A DNA stretch of 64,000 nucleotides from Patescibacteria group bacterium. Lineage in GTDB: Bacteria > Patescibacteria > Paceibacteria > UBA6257 > 2-01-FULL-56-20. The number at the start of each line of letters is the position of its first letter. The first letter of the stretch is position 1. A program made the translations under genes and the position numbers. Location of the stretch: NCBI GenBank assembly GCA_024654525.1, contig JANLHI010000013.1, forward strand, positions 1-64,000, written 5' to 3'. A model generated the notes under the pieces. That model searched no databases. It saw nothing but the letters and a program-made list of their open reading frames with translations, and was not told the origin of the DNA. This document shows positions 51,572 to 59,861 of this stretch, piece by piece.

Positions 51572-52087
51572 TTATTCCGAGAGTTGTCGCAATGCTTCAT
51601 CAAGAGTAAGAGGGGCTGTACTGGTTGTATCGTCGCTTGTGGACGAAGAAATCACAGAAGAGGAGTCAGGAGTTTGAGAGGAGACGGTTGCTGACTGGAA
51701 GGGAATCACCTCCGCGATGGTGGTCTCGACGCTGGAGACGGGTGTGATTATGGGGAGAGCCGATTCTTCGTAGCGAAGACCCGCGAGTTTAATTTGTATA
51801 TCTATTGCTTGTGCTTCCGCCCGGAGTCCCGCAAGGTCAAGGCGAGAAATGCTCAATGGAGAGAATGATCTCCATACTGAAAATCCGGCAAAAAGAAGGA
51901 AAATACATAATCCCGCCAAGGCAACCGATGCGCCCACTTCAAGATTTTCCAAAAACCAACCCCACACTATTCGAGGACGGCTTACTTTGGGAGAGGTATT
52001 CAAAATGACGCTACGGGAGTGAGCGTGATATTCGGGACTAGATTCGATTGCCCGAAGACTTTTAAGTGTGGTGAAAATATTTTTCAT
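51572..52087 (-). CDS. Putative membrane-bound anti-sigma factor
   Basis: 171 residues: cytoplasmic N-terminus of about 45, one membrane helix (about 50-72, ASVALAGLCIFLLFAGF), and a Ser/Thr-rich exterior ending LTLDEALRQLSE. No zinc-binding anti-sigma motif (HxxxCxxC) is seen, so the role is inferred from the ATGA overlap with the sigma gene and the topology. Confidence 0.6.
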   Translation of the reverse strand: MKNIFTTLKSLRAIESSPEYHAHSRSVILNTSPKVSRPRIVWGWFLENLEVGASVALAGLCIFLLFAGFSVWRSFSPLSISRLDLAGLRAEAQAIDIQIKLAGLRYEESALPIITPVSSVETTIAEVIPFQSATVSSQTPDSSSVISSSTSDDTTSTAPLTLDEALRQLSE

Positions 52088-52626
52088 GATTCTTGAGAGA
52101 GAATCGCGTGTAACGATTTTATAGCCCGATGTTGCATAAGTTTTACTGCACCCTCTGTTTTTTCTAGAAGCATCGCCGTTTCCTTTATAGAGAGTTCTTC
52201 GATGAATCGGGTGATAATAATATCTTGATATTCCGGCTTCAACTTTTTCAATGCGACACGCACTTTATCGAGTTCAAGTTTGTGTTCCAGCGACAATGCA
52301 TCACGCGAAGGAGATGGAAAATTTTCAGGGTCAAGCGCGTCTATAGAAATTGTCGGCTTTGCGGTGCGATAGTGGTCAATGATGCGGTTCCGTGCAATGC
52401 GGTATAACCAGCTTGAAAACGGAAACCCGAAATCCTTATAGTCGCCGATGTTGTGCCATGCGGAGAGAAACACTTCATGGGTGAGGTCCTCGGCTTCCTC
52501 ACGGTGGCCTACTTTAAACAGTACAAACCGGTATATTTTCGGTTGGTAAAAGTCATAGAGTTTGCCAAAAGCTGAGGCCTCACCCCTGACGGCGTTCTTG
52601 ATTATTGTTTTCTCGCCATCCAGCAT
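52084..52626 (-). CDS. ECF-type RNA polymerase sigma factor
   Basis: 180 residues from ATG 52626: sigma region 2 (about 18-85; HREEAEDLTHEVFLSAWHNI, FSSWLYRIARNRIIDHYR) and region 4 (about 125-175; LKPEYQDIIITRFIEELSI, EGAVKLMQHRAIKSLH). The larger frame to 52983 crosses the divergent promoter and is rejected. It probably controls an envelope response together with the two genes downstream. The target promoters are unknown. Confidence 0.9.
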   Translation of the reverse strand: MLDGEKTIIKNAVRGEASAFGKLYDFYQPKIYRFVLFKVGHREEAEDLTHEVFLSAWHNIGDYKDFGFPFSSWLYRIARNRIIDHYRTAKPTISIDALDPENFPSPSRDALSLEHKLELDKVRVALKKLKPEYQDIIITRFIEELSIKETAMLLEKTEGAVKLMQHRAIKSLHAILSQES

Positions 52627-52744
52627 AGGTAACGAATAAATGAGTATTTGGTTACGGGTTATTATATGGAGTAATTGTACAACACTTATGGGGGTTGAGG
52701 GGTGTGAGTGTACGAGAAAAAGTACGCGGTGTAGGATGTATGGT

Positions 52745-53203
52745 ATGAGTAGCGCGATACATTGGAAAGCCCCCGAGTATGAATATCGGGAAAAGGGAAT
52801 CTCGTGGTATTGGATCACCATGATTGTCGCGGTGGGGTTTGTCGCGCTCGCCGCGTGGCAGAGAAATTTTCTTTTCGGAACATTTGTGGTGATTGCGGAA
52901 TTGCTGGTGCTGATATGGGGGCATCGCGAACCAAACATTATTGAATTTTCCGCCGACGAAAAAGAACTTGCGATTAATAACACGCGCTACGAGTGGGACG
53001 AGTTTTCAAGTTTTAGCGTGAGAGAGAGTGAAAAAGATTTAGTGTTTACGTTTCGTCCGCGAGGACGCATACGCATTGTCTTGCATGTGAGAGTTCCTCA
53101 AAGGCATATTGGAGATTTCAATGCGCTGATTAATGAAAAAGTTGTTCATGCGCAGGAAGATAGGTCATTGGTCGAGGTACTTGAAGAATTGCTTCGTTTT
53201 TAG
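52745..53203 (+). CDS. Two-helix membrane protein with cytoplasmic beta domain
   Basis: About 152 residues from ATG 52745: HWKAPEYEYREKGISWYW, two membrane helices (about 22-60), then a beta domain (IEFSADEKELAINNTRYEWDE; LVFTFRPRGRIRIVLHV) and a helical end. It resembles PH-like membrane proteins in general pattern only. TAGGAT lies seven bases before the ATG. It is divergent from the sigma gene and may share its control. Confidence 0.65.
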   Translation: MSSAIHWKAPEYEYREKGISWYWITMIVAVGFVALAAWQRNFLFGTFVVIAELLVLIWGHREPNIIEFSADEKELAINNTRYEWDEFSSFSVRESEKDLVFTFRPRGRIRIVLHVRVPQRHIGDFNALINEKVVHAQEDRSLVEVLEELLRF

Positions 53204-53230
53204 GATAATACCCCGGCACACAGATAAGAT

Positions 53231-53302
53231 GTCCCCATAGCTCAACGGATAGAGCGTATCCCTGCGAAGGATGAGATAGAGGTTCAATTCCTCTTGGGGA
53301 CA
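53231..53302 (+). tRNA. tRNA-Arg (anticodon GCG)
   Basis: Acceptor GTCCCCA (53231-53237) with TGGGGAC (53295-53301), D arm GCTC/GAGC, anticodon stem TATCC/GGATG (with T-G) around CTGCGAA, giving GCG. T arm AGAGG-TTCAATT-CCTCT. No CCA. GCG is unusual for bacterial tRNA-Arg, where ACG is common. Its 3' end is duplicated downstream. Confidence 0.88.
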
Positions 53303-53334
53303 CAATCGTTGTTTATAATTAGTGTCCCGAGGAA
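53286..53334. repeat. 49-bp direct repeat, copy 1 (tRNA-Arg 3' end)
   Basis: Starts in the tRNA T loop and runs 32 bases beyond its end. Identical to 53422-53470; period 136. It contains GGGGACAC and GTGTCCC, which can pair. Confidence 0.92.
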
Positions 53335-53421
53335 TTGAATGGGAAGGGGGTCGGGGAAACGGGAGTTTCACCGTGGCGGAAGCGTTGAAACCGCAGGGTT
53401 TCAAGGAGCGTAGCGACGTGA
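53335..53421. other. 87-bp segment between tRNA-Arg repeats
   Basis: GC-rich with short repeats (GTTTCA, TTGAAACC, GGTTTCAA) that can form hairpins. No ORF fits. Candidate for a tiny inserted element or leftover of one. Confidence 0.5.
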
Positions 53422-53470
53422 AATTCCTCTTGGGGACACAATCGTTGTTTATAATTAGTGTCCCGAGGAA
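53422..53470. repeat. 49-bp direct repeat, copy 2
   Basis: Second copy of the tRNA-Arg 3' end and flank. It ends 22 bases before the peroxiredoxin gene, whose -10 (TATAAT, 53476-53481) follows directly. Confidence 0.92.
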
Positions 53471-53491
53471 GGTAATATAATATTTATAAAT

Positions 53492-54067
53492 ATGACCACT
53501 AATCTCACGGAGCTTCCCTTTGATCTACCTCGCCCGCTCGACGATGGGGGAGCAGATCACCTAGTTTCCCTCCCAGTTCCAATAATGGATTTACCATCCA
53601 CGAGCGGGAAATTAGTTTCAACCTCTCAATTCAAAAAAGGATTACATATTCTCTTCTGCTACCCCATGACCGGGAAGCCCGGTGTTGATTTGCCAAGTAG
53701 CTGGAACATTATTCCCGGCGCACGAGGATGCACCCCGGAGTGCTTAAAGTTTGCAATCCAGTATGGCGAGTTGTCCAAGTTGGGATTTTCTTTGTTTGGG
53801 GTAAGTACCCAGGGGCAGGAGTATCAGAAGGAGATGACGGCACGTTTAGGTTTGCCCTTTGAAGTCTTGAGTGATGAGAAAATGCTTTTAACTAGGGCAC
53901 TCCGACTTTCCACTATGGAAGTTGAAGGTAGAATTTTTCTGAAGAGGCTTACGCTTGTGATTAAGGACGGAGTTATTATTAAAATGTTTTATCCCGTGTT
54001 CCCTCCGGATAAGCACCCCGAGGAAGTGGCTTATTGGGCAAAGTGTTTTGTAAATCGTCAGAAATAA
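53492..54067 (+). CDS. Peroxiredoxin (AhpC/TSA-like)
   Basis: 191 residues: beta-rich N-terminus, FCYPMTGKPGVDLP and the active region PGARGCTPECLKFAIQYGEL (peroxidatic Cys followed by a second Cys four residues on), LFGVSTQGQEYQKEM, and RLTLVIKDGVIIKMFYPVFP. It reduces peroxides. TATAAT lies ten bases before the ATG. Confidence 0.88.
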   Translation: MTTNLTELPFDLPRPLDDGGADHLVSLPVPIMDLPSTSGKLVSTSQFKKGLHILFCYPMTGKPGVDLPSSWNIIPGARGCTPECLKFAIQYGELSKLGFSLFGVSTQGQEYQKEMTARLGLPFEVLSDEKMLLTRALRLSTMEVEGRIFLKRLTLVIKDGVIIKMFYPVFPPDKHPEEVAYWAKCFVNRQK

Positions 54068-54201
54068 TTCCATTTTTTTTGTTTATCGAACCATTTGCGG
54101 AGTTTGCTGAATATTTTTTCAAAAGTTCGAGGCCTGTCTTGATATGGGGCATTCCTATAGAACAGACAAAAAGTAAATTCGAATTGTTATAATAAAAATA
54201 T

Positions 54202-54420
54202 ATGCATAATCCTCGGAGAATAATTTGGGTTGTGATTGCGTTTGTGATTGCGGTGGTTGCATGGATGTGGTGGCAGAATGCCGCTATAAATAAGGGAAGT
54301 GAAAACGGAGAAACGTGGCAACCTCCATCTTTACAATCGAATGGCGAGCCTTTTCGGGGTCCCGTGGGAGATCCTTTTATAGTGGGGCCTACAGAACCGC
54401 CTCCCGGGACCAGCCGTTGA
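54202..54420 (+). CDS. Small single-pass membrane protein
   Basis: 72 residues: helix (about 7-25, IIWVVIAFVIAVVAWMWW) followed by a Pro/Gly-rich tail (GEPFRGPVGDPFIVGPTEPP). TGT TATAAT lies eight bases before the ATG. Family unknown; promoter placement supports it. Confidence 0.6.
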   Translation: MHNPRRIIWVVIAFVIAVVAWMWWQNAAINKGSENGETWQPPSLQSNGEPFRGPVGDPFIVGPTEPPPGTSR

Positions 54421-54522
54421 GAATTTGGAATGAAGAATGTAGAATGGGGAGGCTAAAACTCACCGTCGCGGGTTACGCGGGCTTGTCCGAAGAAGTAGCG
54501 CGCCATGGTGAGTAAAAGCTTT

Positions 54523-54544
54523 CCTTCGCTAAAATTACGGAGGG
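54523..54544. repeat. Short hairpin before tRNA-Gly
   Basis: CCTTCG and CGGAGG pair (one wobble) just upstream of the tRNA. It looks like the hairpins often seen beside tRNA genes in these genomes; function unknown. Confidence 0.4.
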
Positions 54545-54548
54545 CAAT

Positions 54549-54620
54549 GCGGGCGTCGTATAGTGGCCATTATATTTCCTTGCCAAGGAAAAGATGGGAG
54601 TTCGATTCTCCTCGCCCGCT
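54549..54620 (+). tRNA. tRNA-Gly (anticodon GCC)
   Basis: Acceptor GCGGGCG with CGCCCGC; anticodon stem TTTCC/GGAAA around TTGCCAA gives GCC. T arm with TTCGATT loop. CCA not encoded. Confidence 0.92.
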
Positions 54621-54639
54621 CACTAAAAAATGTTTTGTA

Positions 54640-55329
54640 TTATGCGCGCGTAGTCGCGAGAGCAACAATACGCCGAGCTCCCGCGTGTTTGAGTGCGGTT
54701 GATGCTTCAAAGAACGTGGACCCGGAAGTAATCACGTCATCGAGAAGAATGAAATTTTTTCCTTGCGCGAGGGATGTGACGGGTACGATAAATGCTCCCG
54801 CGATATTTTTTCGTCGTGCATCCCAATCGGGAAGATGGCTTTGAGGTTGTGTGTGTAGCGTCCTTACTAATATGTCAGTTGCCACAGGCAGTTCCAGTGC
54901 GGCGCCAATGCGTGTTGCGATGAGTTCGGAGTGATTATATCCCCGTTCTCTCTCGCGTCGTGTGGAAAGCGGTATGGGAAGAATAGTGAAGGATTGTAAG
55001 GGCAGAGGAATATCTCGGCAGTAGCGCACGGTGATTTCCGCGAGCGTTGTTGCGGCGGCGTGCGCATGGTGAAACTTAAGTCCGTGAATCAATGCACGTA
55101 TTCGCGCGTCGTGATAGCGCGTGGCGGCGCCGAGAATATAAGGAAATTTTTTATGGCAGATTTTTTTTCCTTCAGGAAGTCGCGCGAAACATTCGCCGCA
55201 ACGGAGGTTGGAATCTCGTGAAATAGAAGATGTGCATGATGCGCAAAGACCTTGCGACGCATCGGGGAGCGGAGCATGGCACGCGAGGCAGAAGGGAGGA
55301 AAAAAGAAGTCCGTGATACGTGGCCACAT
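54640..55329 (-). CDS. comF: ComF-family phosphoribosyltransferase-like protein
   Basis: About 229 residues from ATG 55329: two zinc-knuckle pairs (CLACH..CASC; CGEC), phosphoribosyltransferase fold with the PRPP loop FILLDDVITSGSTF (about 195). ComF is tied to DNA uptake in transforming bacteria and to amidophosphoribosyl-like folds. It is divergent from the pilus operon, which supports a competence link. TATACT lies nine bases before the ATG. Confidence 0.88.
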   Translation of the reverse strand: MWPRITDFFFPPFCLACHAPLPDASQGLCASCTSSISRDSNLRCGECFARLPEGKKICHKKFPYILGAATRYHDARIRALIHGLKFHHAHAAATTLAEITVRYCRDIPLPLQSFTILPIPLSTRRERERGYNHSELIATRIGAALELPVATDILVRTLHTQPQSHLPDWDARRKNIAGAFIVPVTSLAQGKNFILLDDVITSGSTFFEASTALKHAGARRIVALATTRA

Positions 55330-55439
55330 GTCGATATTAGTATATCGCGCGAATCGCAATCGTAAAAAAATGAAAAGAGTATTGCGCGATGTTGCGTGGT
55401 AATGTTAGTGCGTGTATCAAGAGGGGGTATAATAGAAAT

Positions 55440-56528
55440 ATGTGGAATATATTTCACAACCTGCAACAAGCGACATTTCCTCTCTACCTCGGAGTGGATA
55501 TCGGCACGACTTCCATCAAGGCGGTCGAGGTAAAACAAGGGGAGCATCTTCCTTTACTTGTAAATTACGGGATGCTTGAGTTGGGAGGGTATTTAATGCG
55601 TGCAAACAATGCGCTTCAAACAAGCACGCTGAAAATTTTTGAAGAGGAGGCGGCGGAACTTTTGAAAATTCTTGTGAGAAAAATGAAGCCAAAGGCGCGC
55701 GAAGTAATTGCGTCGTTTCCCGCATTTGCGGCGTTTACCACGGTGTTGGATTTTCCCGTGATGAGTCCCGAGGAACTTAAGAAAACCATTGCGTTTCAGG
55801 CAAAGGATTATATTCCCCAGCCTCTCTCCGAAGTGGCGCTTGATTGGATGAAAGTGGGAGAGTTTAGTGATGCAAAAGGAGTCCGTCACAACCAAATTCT
55901 TCTTATCTCGGTACCGCGCGAACAGATTAAACGATATCAAAAGCTATTTACCCTTGCAGGTCTTCGGCTTCGAGCGCTTGAGATAGAAAATTTAAGTTTG
56001 GCAAGAATTCTTACCATGGGAGATCCTACTCCGGCGATGATAGTGGATATCGGGAGTCGATCAACAAGTATTTCATTCGCCACAAAGGGCTCTCTTCATT
56101 TTGTGAGTCAAAGTGATTTTGCGGGTTCATCGCTTACACAAGCGCTTGCGCAAGGGCTTAATATCAATCCTTTACGCGCGGAAGAGTTGAAAAAGGAAAG
56201 GGGTATTGGAAATGCCGGACAGGGTTATGAATTATCCACAATCATGTTGCCGTTTTTGGATGCTATAATTAATGAGATTAAAAAGGCACAGTTTAATTAC
56301 GAGAGTCAGTTTCCCGGCGCCCCAAAGCCGGAACGTGTGGTACTTGCGGGAGGAGGAGCAAATCTCTCCGGCATTGAAAATTATTTTGAGCGGGATATGG
56401 GGTTGCCTATCGTGAAGGCATTACCGCTTGAACGGTTCGAGTATGCTCCTTCGTTACAACCGATAGCGTCCGAAATTGGGCCGGTGCTTTCCGTAGCGAT
56501 GGGTCTTGCGATGCGGGAATTTATATAA
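55440..56528 (+). CDS. pilM: Type IV pilus assembly protein PilM
   Basis: 362 residues, actin-like ATPase: YLGVDIGTTSIKAVEV, SFPAFAAFTTVLDFP, MIVDIGSRSTSISFATKG and RVVLAGGGANLSGIENYF. It binds the cytoplasmic tail of PilN and starts the inner-membrane platform. ATG 55440 is used, six bases after TATAAT; the frame extends to 55389 without support. First gene of the pilus operon. Confidence 0.92.
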   Translation: MWNIFHNLQQATFPLYLGVDIGTTSIKAVEVKQGEHLPLLVNYGMLELGGYLMRANNALQTSTLKIFEEEAAELLKILVRKMKPKAREVIASFPAFAAFTTVLDFPVMSPEELKKTIAFQAKDYIPQPLSEVALDWMKVGEFSDAKGVRHNQILLISVPREQIKRYQKLFTLAGLRLRALEIENLSLARILTMGDPTPAMIVDIGSRSTSISFATKGSLHFVSQSDFAGSSLTQALAQGLNINPLRAEELKKERGIGNAGQGYELSTIMLPFLDAIINEIKKAQFNYESQFPGAPKPERVVLAGGGANLSGIENYFERDMGLPIVKALPLERFEYAPSLQPIASEIGPVLSVAMGLAMREFI

Positions 56529-56556
56529 TATCAAGCTTCCATTTTGAATTTTTATC

Positions 56557-57117
56557 ATGCCACTTCCTCAAAAAGTCATTGACCGTTTAAGCCGCGAACC
56601 TTCCGGAACTCCGGGGTGGTCGTCGCAACTTCTTATGTTTTCTGGAACGTTGTTCATTATCAGTATTTTGGTATACGGAGGAATCGCAATAGGATTTAAG
56701 CCGTATTTTGAATCCAAACAGAGAGATTTGGATAAAAAGATACAGGTATTCACACAGCAGATACCGCTTGCGGAGCAAGAGAAAATAACTTCGTTCTATT
56801 CGCAAATCGTAAATATAAAATCTCTTTTGGATAATCATGTGGTGATAACTCCATTTTTTAAGTGGTTTGAAGAACACACGCAACAGAATGTGGTATATCA
56901 GAGCCTTTCCGCCACCATAGAATCTGAAAAAATAACAATGAGCGGAGTAGCAAAGAGCATCGGGGATGTGGAGGAGCAACTTGCGGTGTTCGAAAAAGAT
57001 GAAGTTATAGAGAATGTATCGTTCGGTAATATTGCGGTAAATGACAAAGGAGGGTGGTCGTTCCAAGTATCCATTACATTTACCCCGGGGTTTTTAGAGG
57101 GGCATGCAAATAACTAG
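56557..57117 (+). CDS. pilN: Type IV pilus inner-membrane protein PilN-like
   Basis: 186 residues: basic N-terminus, one helix (about 25-47, LLMFSGTLFIISILVYGGIA), coiled-coil periplasmic stalk and a ferredoxin-like C-domain. Position after pilM and topology support PilN; sequence conservation is low, so the name rests on order. No ribosome site. Confidence 0.78.
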   Translation: MPLPQKVIDRLSREPSGTPGWSSQLLMFSGTLFIISILVYGGIAIGFKPYFESKQRDLDKKIQVFTQQIPLAEQEKITSFYSQIVNIKSLLDNHVVITPFFKWFEEHTQQNVVYQSLSATIESEKITMSGVAKSIGDVEEQLAVFEKDEVIENVSFGNIAVNDKGGWSFQVSITFTPGFLEGHANN

Positions 57118-57132
57118 TACGAGCATAACTCA

Positions 57133-57744
57133 ATGAAACAAACCACAAAACGCTTTTTAAGCCTTATCGTATCGCTCCTTCTTATTGCGGCGGCATTCGT
57201 GGCGTTTCTGAATTTTATTCAACCGGCATACGGAGAAGTGCAAAAACTTAAAAGTGAAGTAACCACACGCGAAGAGTTTGTAGCGAGTCAGCAGGAAGCG
57301 GTGCGCAAGGTACAGGGGTTGATCAGTGCATATAATACTCAGGGCGAATTGAGGGGAGTCATTAATCTTACGCTTCCGTTTGAGCAAGATGTAGCAGGAG
57401 CGCTTACGCAACTTGCGGGGTTAATTCAAGACTCGACATTGGGAGGGAAATCTTTCACAATCTCGACTCCGGATGAAAACGGCGGCGCACCCATAAGAGA
57501 TTCAAAAGGCAATGAATCCAAGGATTTAGTCTCTCTACACGATCTTGGCAGGGTTGTGTTCGTGACACGGTTTTCGGGGAGTTATGATAATATAAAAAAT
57601 TTTTTCGAAAAACTCGAATTAAACGTCAGGGTGTTTGATATTATTGCGTTATCTATCGCACCTGTGGCATCAGAGAAGCAGACGAAACAAGATATTTATG
57701 AGGTCGATTTGCAGGTTATGACGTATTATCAAAAAGATAAATAA
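57133..57744 (+). CDS. pilO: Type IV pilus inner-membrane protein PilO-like
   Basis: 203 residues: N-terminal helix (about 10-30), long coiled coil (VQKLKSEVTTREEFVASQQE), and a C-terminal alpha-beta domain (RVVFVTRFSGSYDNIKNFFEKLELNV). This matches PilO, which pairs with PilN. It starts 15 bases after pilN. Confidence 0.8.
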   Translation: MKQTTKRFLSLIVSLLLIAAAFVAFLNFIQPAYGEVQKLKSEVTTREEFVASQQEAVRKVQGLISAYNTQGELRGVINLTLPFEQDVAGALTQLAGLIQDSTLGGKSFTISTPDENGGAPIRDSKGNESKDLVSLHDLGRVVFVTRFSGSYDNIKNFFEKLELNVRVFDIIALSIAPVASEKQTKQDIYEVDLQVMTYYQKDK

Positions 57745-57750
57745 TTTTTC

Positions 57751-58047
57751 ATGGCCATTATTATTGAAGAAGAACAGCAACAAAGCACCATCAGTATCGT
57801 GAGTATATTTGTATGGGTGGTTATTCTTGGCGTGGTAGGTGCCTCGGTATATTATCTTTTTTTCAAAAATCCCGATTTCACTTTGTTTGTAACACCCGAG
57901 GGTTTTAAAAACACGGAAGCACTTTCAAAAATCAATCTGAATCCGGGACAGGTGGTAACCAGCCCCGCGTTTAAAGCATTGCGACAATACACGGCGCTTC
58001 CCGAGCCTTTGAATGTCGGAAGAAAAAATCCGTTTCTTGAGCTATGA
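57751..58047 (+). CDS. Small pilus-operon membrane protein, PilP-like position
   Basis: 98 residues: one helix (about 18-38, FVWVVILGVVGASVYYLFF), then a short exterior region ending VGRKNPFLEL. The GRKNPF ending recalls the GRRDPF of PilP, but the protein is shorter than PilP. Overlaps pilB by four bases (ATGA). Confidence 0.65.
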   Translation: MAIIIEEEQQQSTISIVSIFVWVVILGVVGASVYYLFFKNPDFTLFVTPEGFKNTEALSKINLNPGQVVTSPAFKALRQYTALPEPLNVGRKNPFLEL

Positions 58048-59768
58048 CGAACGACCGATTGCTCCAAGAGCTTGAGAAAGCAACGCTGATTGATGCGGGT
58101 ACGGTGATGAAGGTCCAGCGCGAGGCGTTGCTTACCGGCAAGTCGGCTGAAGATATTCTTTATACGAAGCGACTTGCGGATGATGTGAAAGTTGCGCAAG
58201 TAAAGAGTGCCATTCTTAAGGTTCCTTATCAAAAAATAGATTTCAGCAAGTTCGATGAAAAAATGTTGCAGATTATTCCGGAGACCACCGCGCGAACGTA
58301 CGGAGTGGTTCCTTTGGGGAGGAAGAACGATCTGCTCATTGTGGGAATGATGAATCCCGACGATCAAAAGGCGCAAGAAGCGCTTAAATTTGTTGCTCGT
58401 GCGAATAAGGCAAGTCTTGGTGTCTATGTCATCGCATGGGGGGATTGGCAACAGGTACTCCAAAAATATTCACCGTATCGCAACGACATAGATGACGCGG
58501 TGAAATCATTACGCATAAAGCCGGAGGGGAAAAGTAGGAGTGCAATACGGCTTGAAGAAATGGCGGAAACCGATATGGAGAATGCTCCGGTAATACGAGT
58601 GGTGGCGCGCACGTTCGAGGAGGCGGTGATACAGCGAGTATCGGACGTGCATATAGAACCGCAGGAGGATTATCTCCGCGTGCGGTTTCGTATCAACGGA
58701 GAATTGCAGGAAACGGCATCGCTTCCCATCGAGCTTGCACATCCGGTCATATCTCGCATCAAAGTATTGTCGAATCTTAAAATAGATGAAACACGCATAC
58801 CGCAGGACGGTCGTTTTCGCACGACGGTGCAAAACAGAGATATCGATTTTCGAGTTGCGACGTTTCCCACGCCGGCAGGGGAAAAAGTGGCGGTGCGCGT
58901 ACTTGATCCTTCCGTGGGATTAAAATCATTTGATGGATTAGGATTGACCGGAAGGAACCTTGCGGTGATAGAAAAAAATCTTTCGCGTCCATATGGGATG
59001 ATTTTAGTGAGTGGTCCGACCGGGTCTGGGAAAACCACTACGCTTTATGCCGTATTGCAACGGTTAAACAGTGACAAGGTGAATATCGTAAGTTTGGAAG
59101 ACCCTGTTGAATATTTGGTATCAGGCGTAAATCAGTCTCAAGTACATCCCGAAATAGGATATGATTTTGCATCGGGACTTCGGCAAATTCTTCGGCAAGA
59201 TCCCGATGTAATTATGGTGGGAGAAATTCGCGACAGCGAAACCGCCGAGCTTGCGGTGCGTGCGGCGCTTACCGGACACATCGTACTTTCGACATTGCAC
59301 ACAAACAACTCGATAGGTGTGGTATCGCGTCTTATGGATATGAAGGTGGAACCGTTCCTTTTGCCGGTATCGGTGAATATTATGCTTTCCCAGCGTTTAG
59401 TCGGAGAATTATGTATCGCATGCAAAGTGAGTGAACCTGCGTCTCCCGGAGTGGTAAAGGTAATTACCGAAGCGCTTCAGGGACTTCCGGAGGATATTCG
59501 AAGTCGGTATCGCGAGCCATATAAAATTTTCCATGCGCCGGGATGTAATGTGTGTAAGGGAAGGGGAATTACCGGGCGTATTGCGCTCTTTGAAATACTT
59601 GAAATGACTGATGCGCTTAAAGAGATTATTACCACCTCTCCTTCCATTCAGCGTATTGCAAAGGAGGCAAAGGATCAGGGAATGATAACAATGAGACAGG
59701 ATGGTGTCATGAAAGCGCTTGAGGGACTTGTGATGATTGAAGAGGTGGTGCGAGAAACGGAAGAATAA
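58044..59768 (+). CDS. pilB: Type IV pilus extension ATPase PilB
   Basis: 574 residues: N-terminal GspE-N-like domain (about 1-150), ATPase with Walker A SGPTGSGKTTTLY (about 325), Asp box, Walker B QDPDVIMVGEIRDSET, His box STLHTNNSIG and the zinc Cys set (CIACK and CNVCKGRG). It powers pilus assembly. Overlap with the previous gene suggests coupling. Confidence 0.95.
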   Translation: MTNDRLLQELEKATLIDAGTVMKVQREALLTGKSAEDILYTKRLADDVKVAQVKSAILKVPYQKIDFSKFDEKMLQIIPETTARTYGVVPLGRKNDLLIVGMMNPDDQKAQEALKFVARANKASLGVYVIAWGDWQQVLQKYSPYRNDIDDAVKSLRIKPEGKSRSAIRLEEMAETDMENAPVIRVVARTFEEAVIQRVSDVHIEPQEDYLRVRFRINGELQETASLPIELAHPVISRIKVLSNLKIDETRIPQDGRFRTTVQNRDIDFRVATFPTPAGEKVAVRVLDPSVGLKSFDGLGLTGRNLAVIEKNLSRPYGMILVSGPTGSGKTTTLYAVLQRLNSDKVNIVSLEDPVEYLVSGVNQSQVHPEIGYDFASGLRQILRQDPDVIMVGEIRDSETAELAVRAALTGHIVLSTLHTNNSIGVVSRLMDMKVEPFLLPVSVNIMLSQRLVGELCIACKVSEPASPGVVKVITEALQGLPEDIRSRYREPYKIFHAPGCNVCKGRGITGRIALFEILEMTDALKEIITTSPSIQRIAKEAKDQGMITMRQDGVMKALEGLVMIEEVVRETEE

Positions 59769-59861
59769 GACTTGGTTCTTGCGAGTTGCGGGCGCACCGT
59801 CATGGTATGGTAGTATTTAATGGTATCAATAAGAAAAATAAGATTTCGGAGGATTTAAAAA

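Noticed and set aside
52627..52983. Upstream extension of the sigma-factor frame
   Set aside because: The added residues are not sigma-like and overlap the divergent gene.
53165..53404. 79-codon minus-strand ORF across tRNA-Arg
   Set aside because: It is antisense to the tRNA and to one direct repeat.
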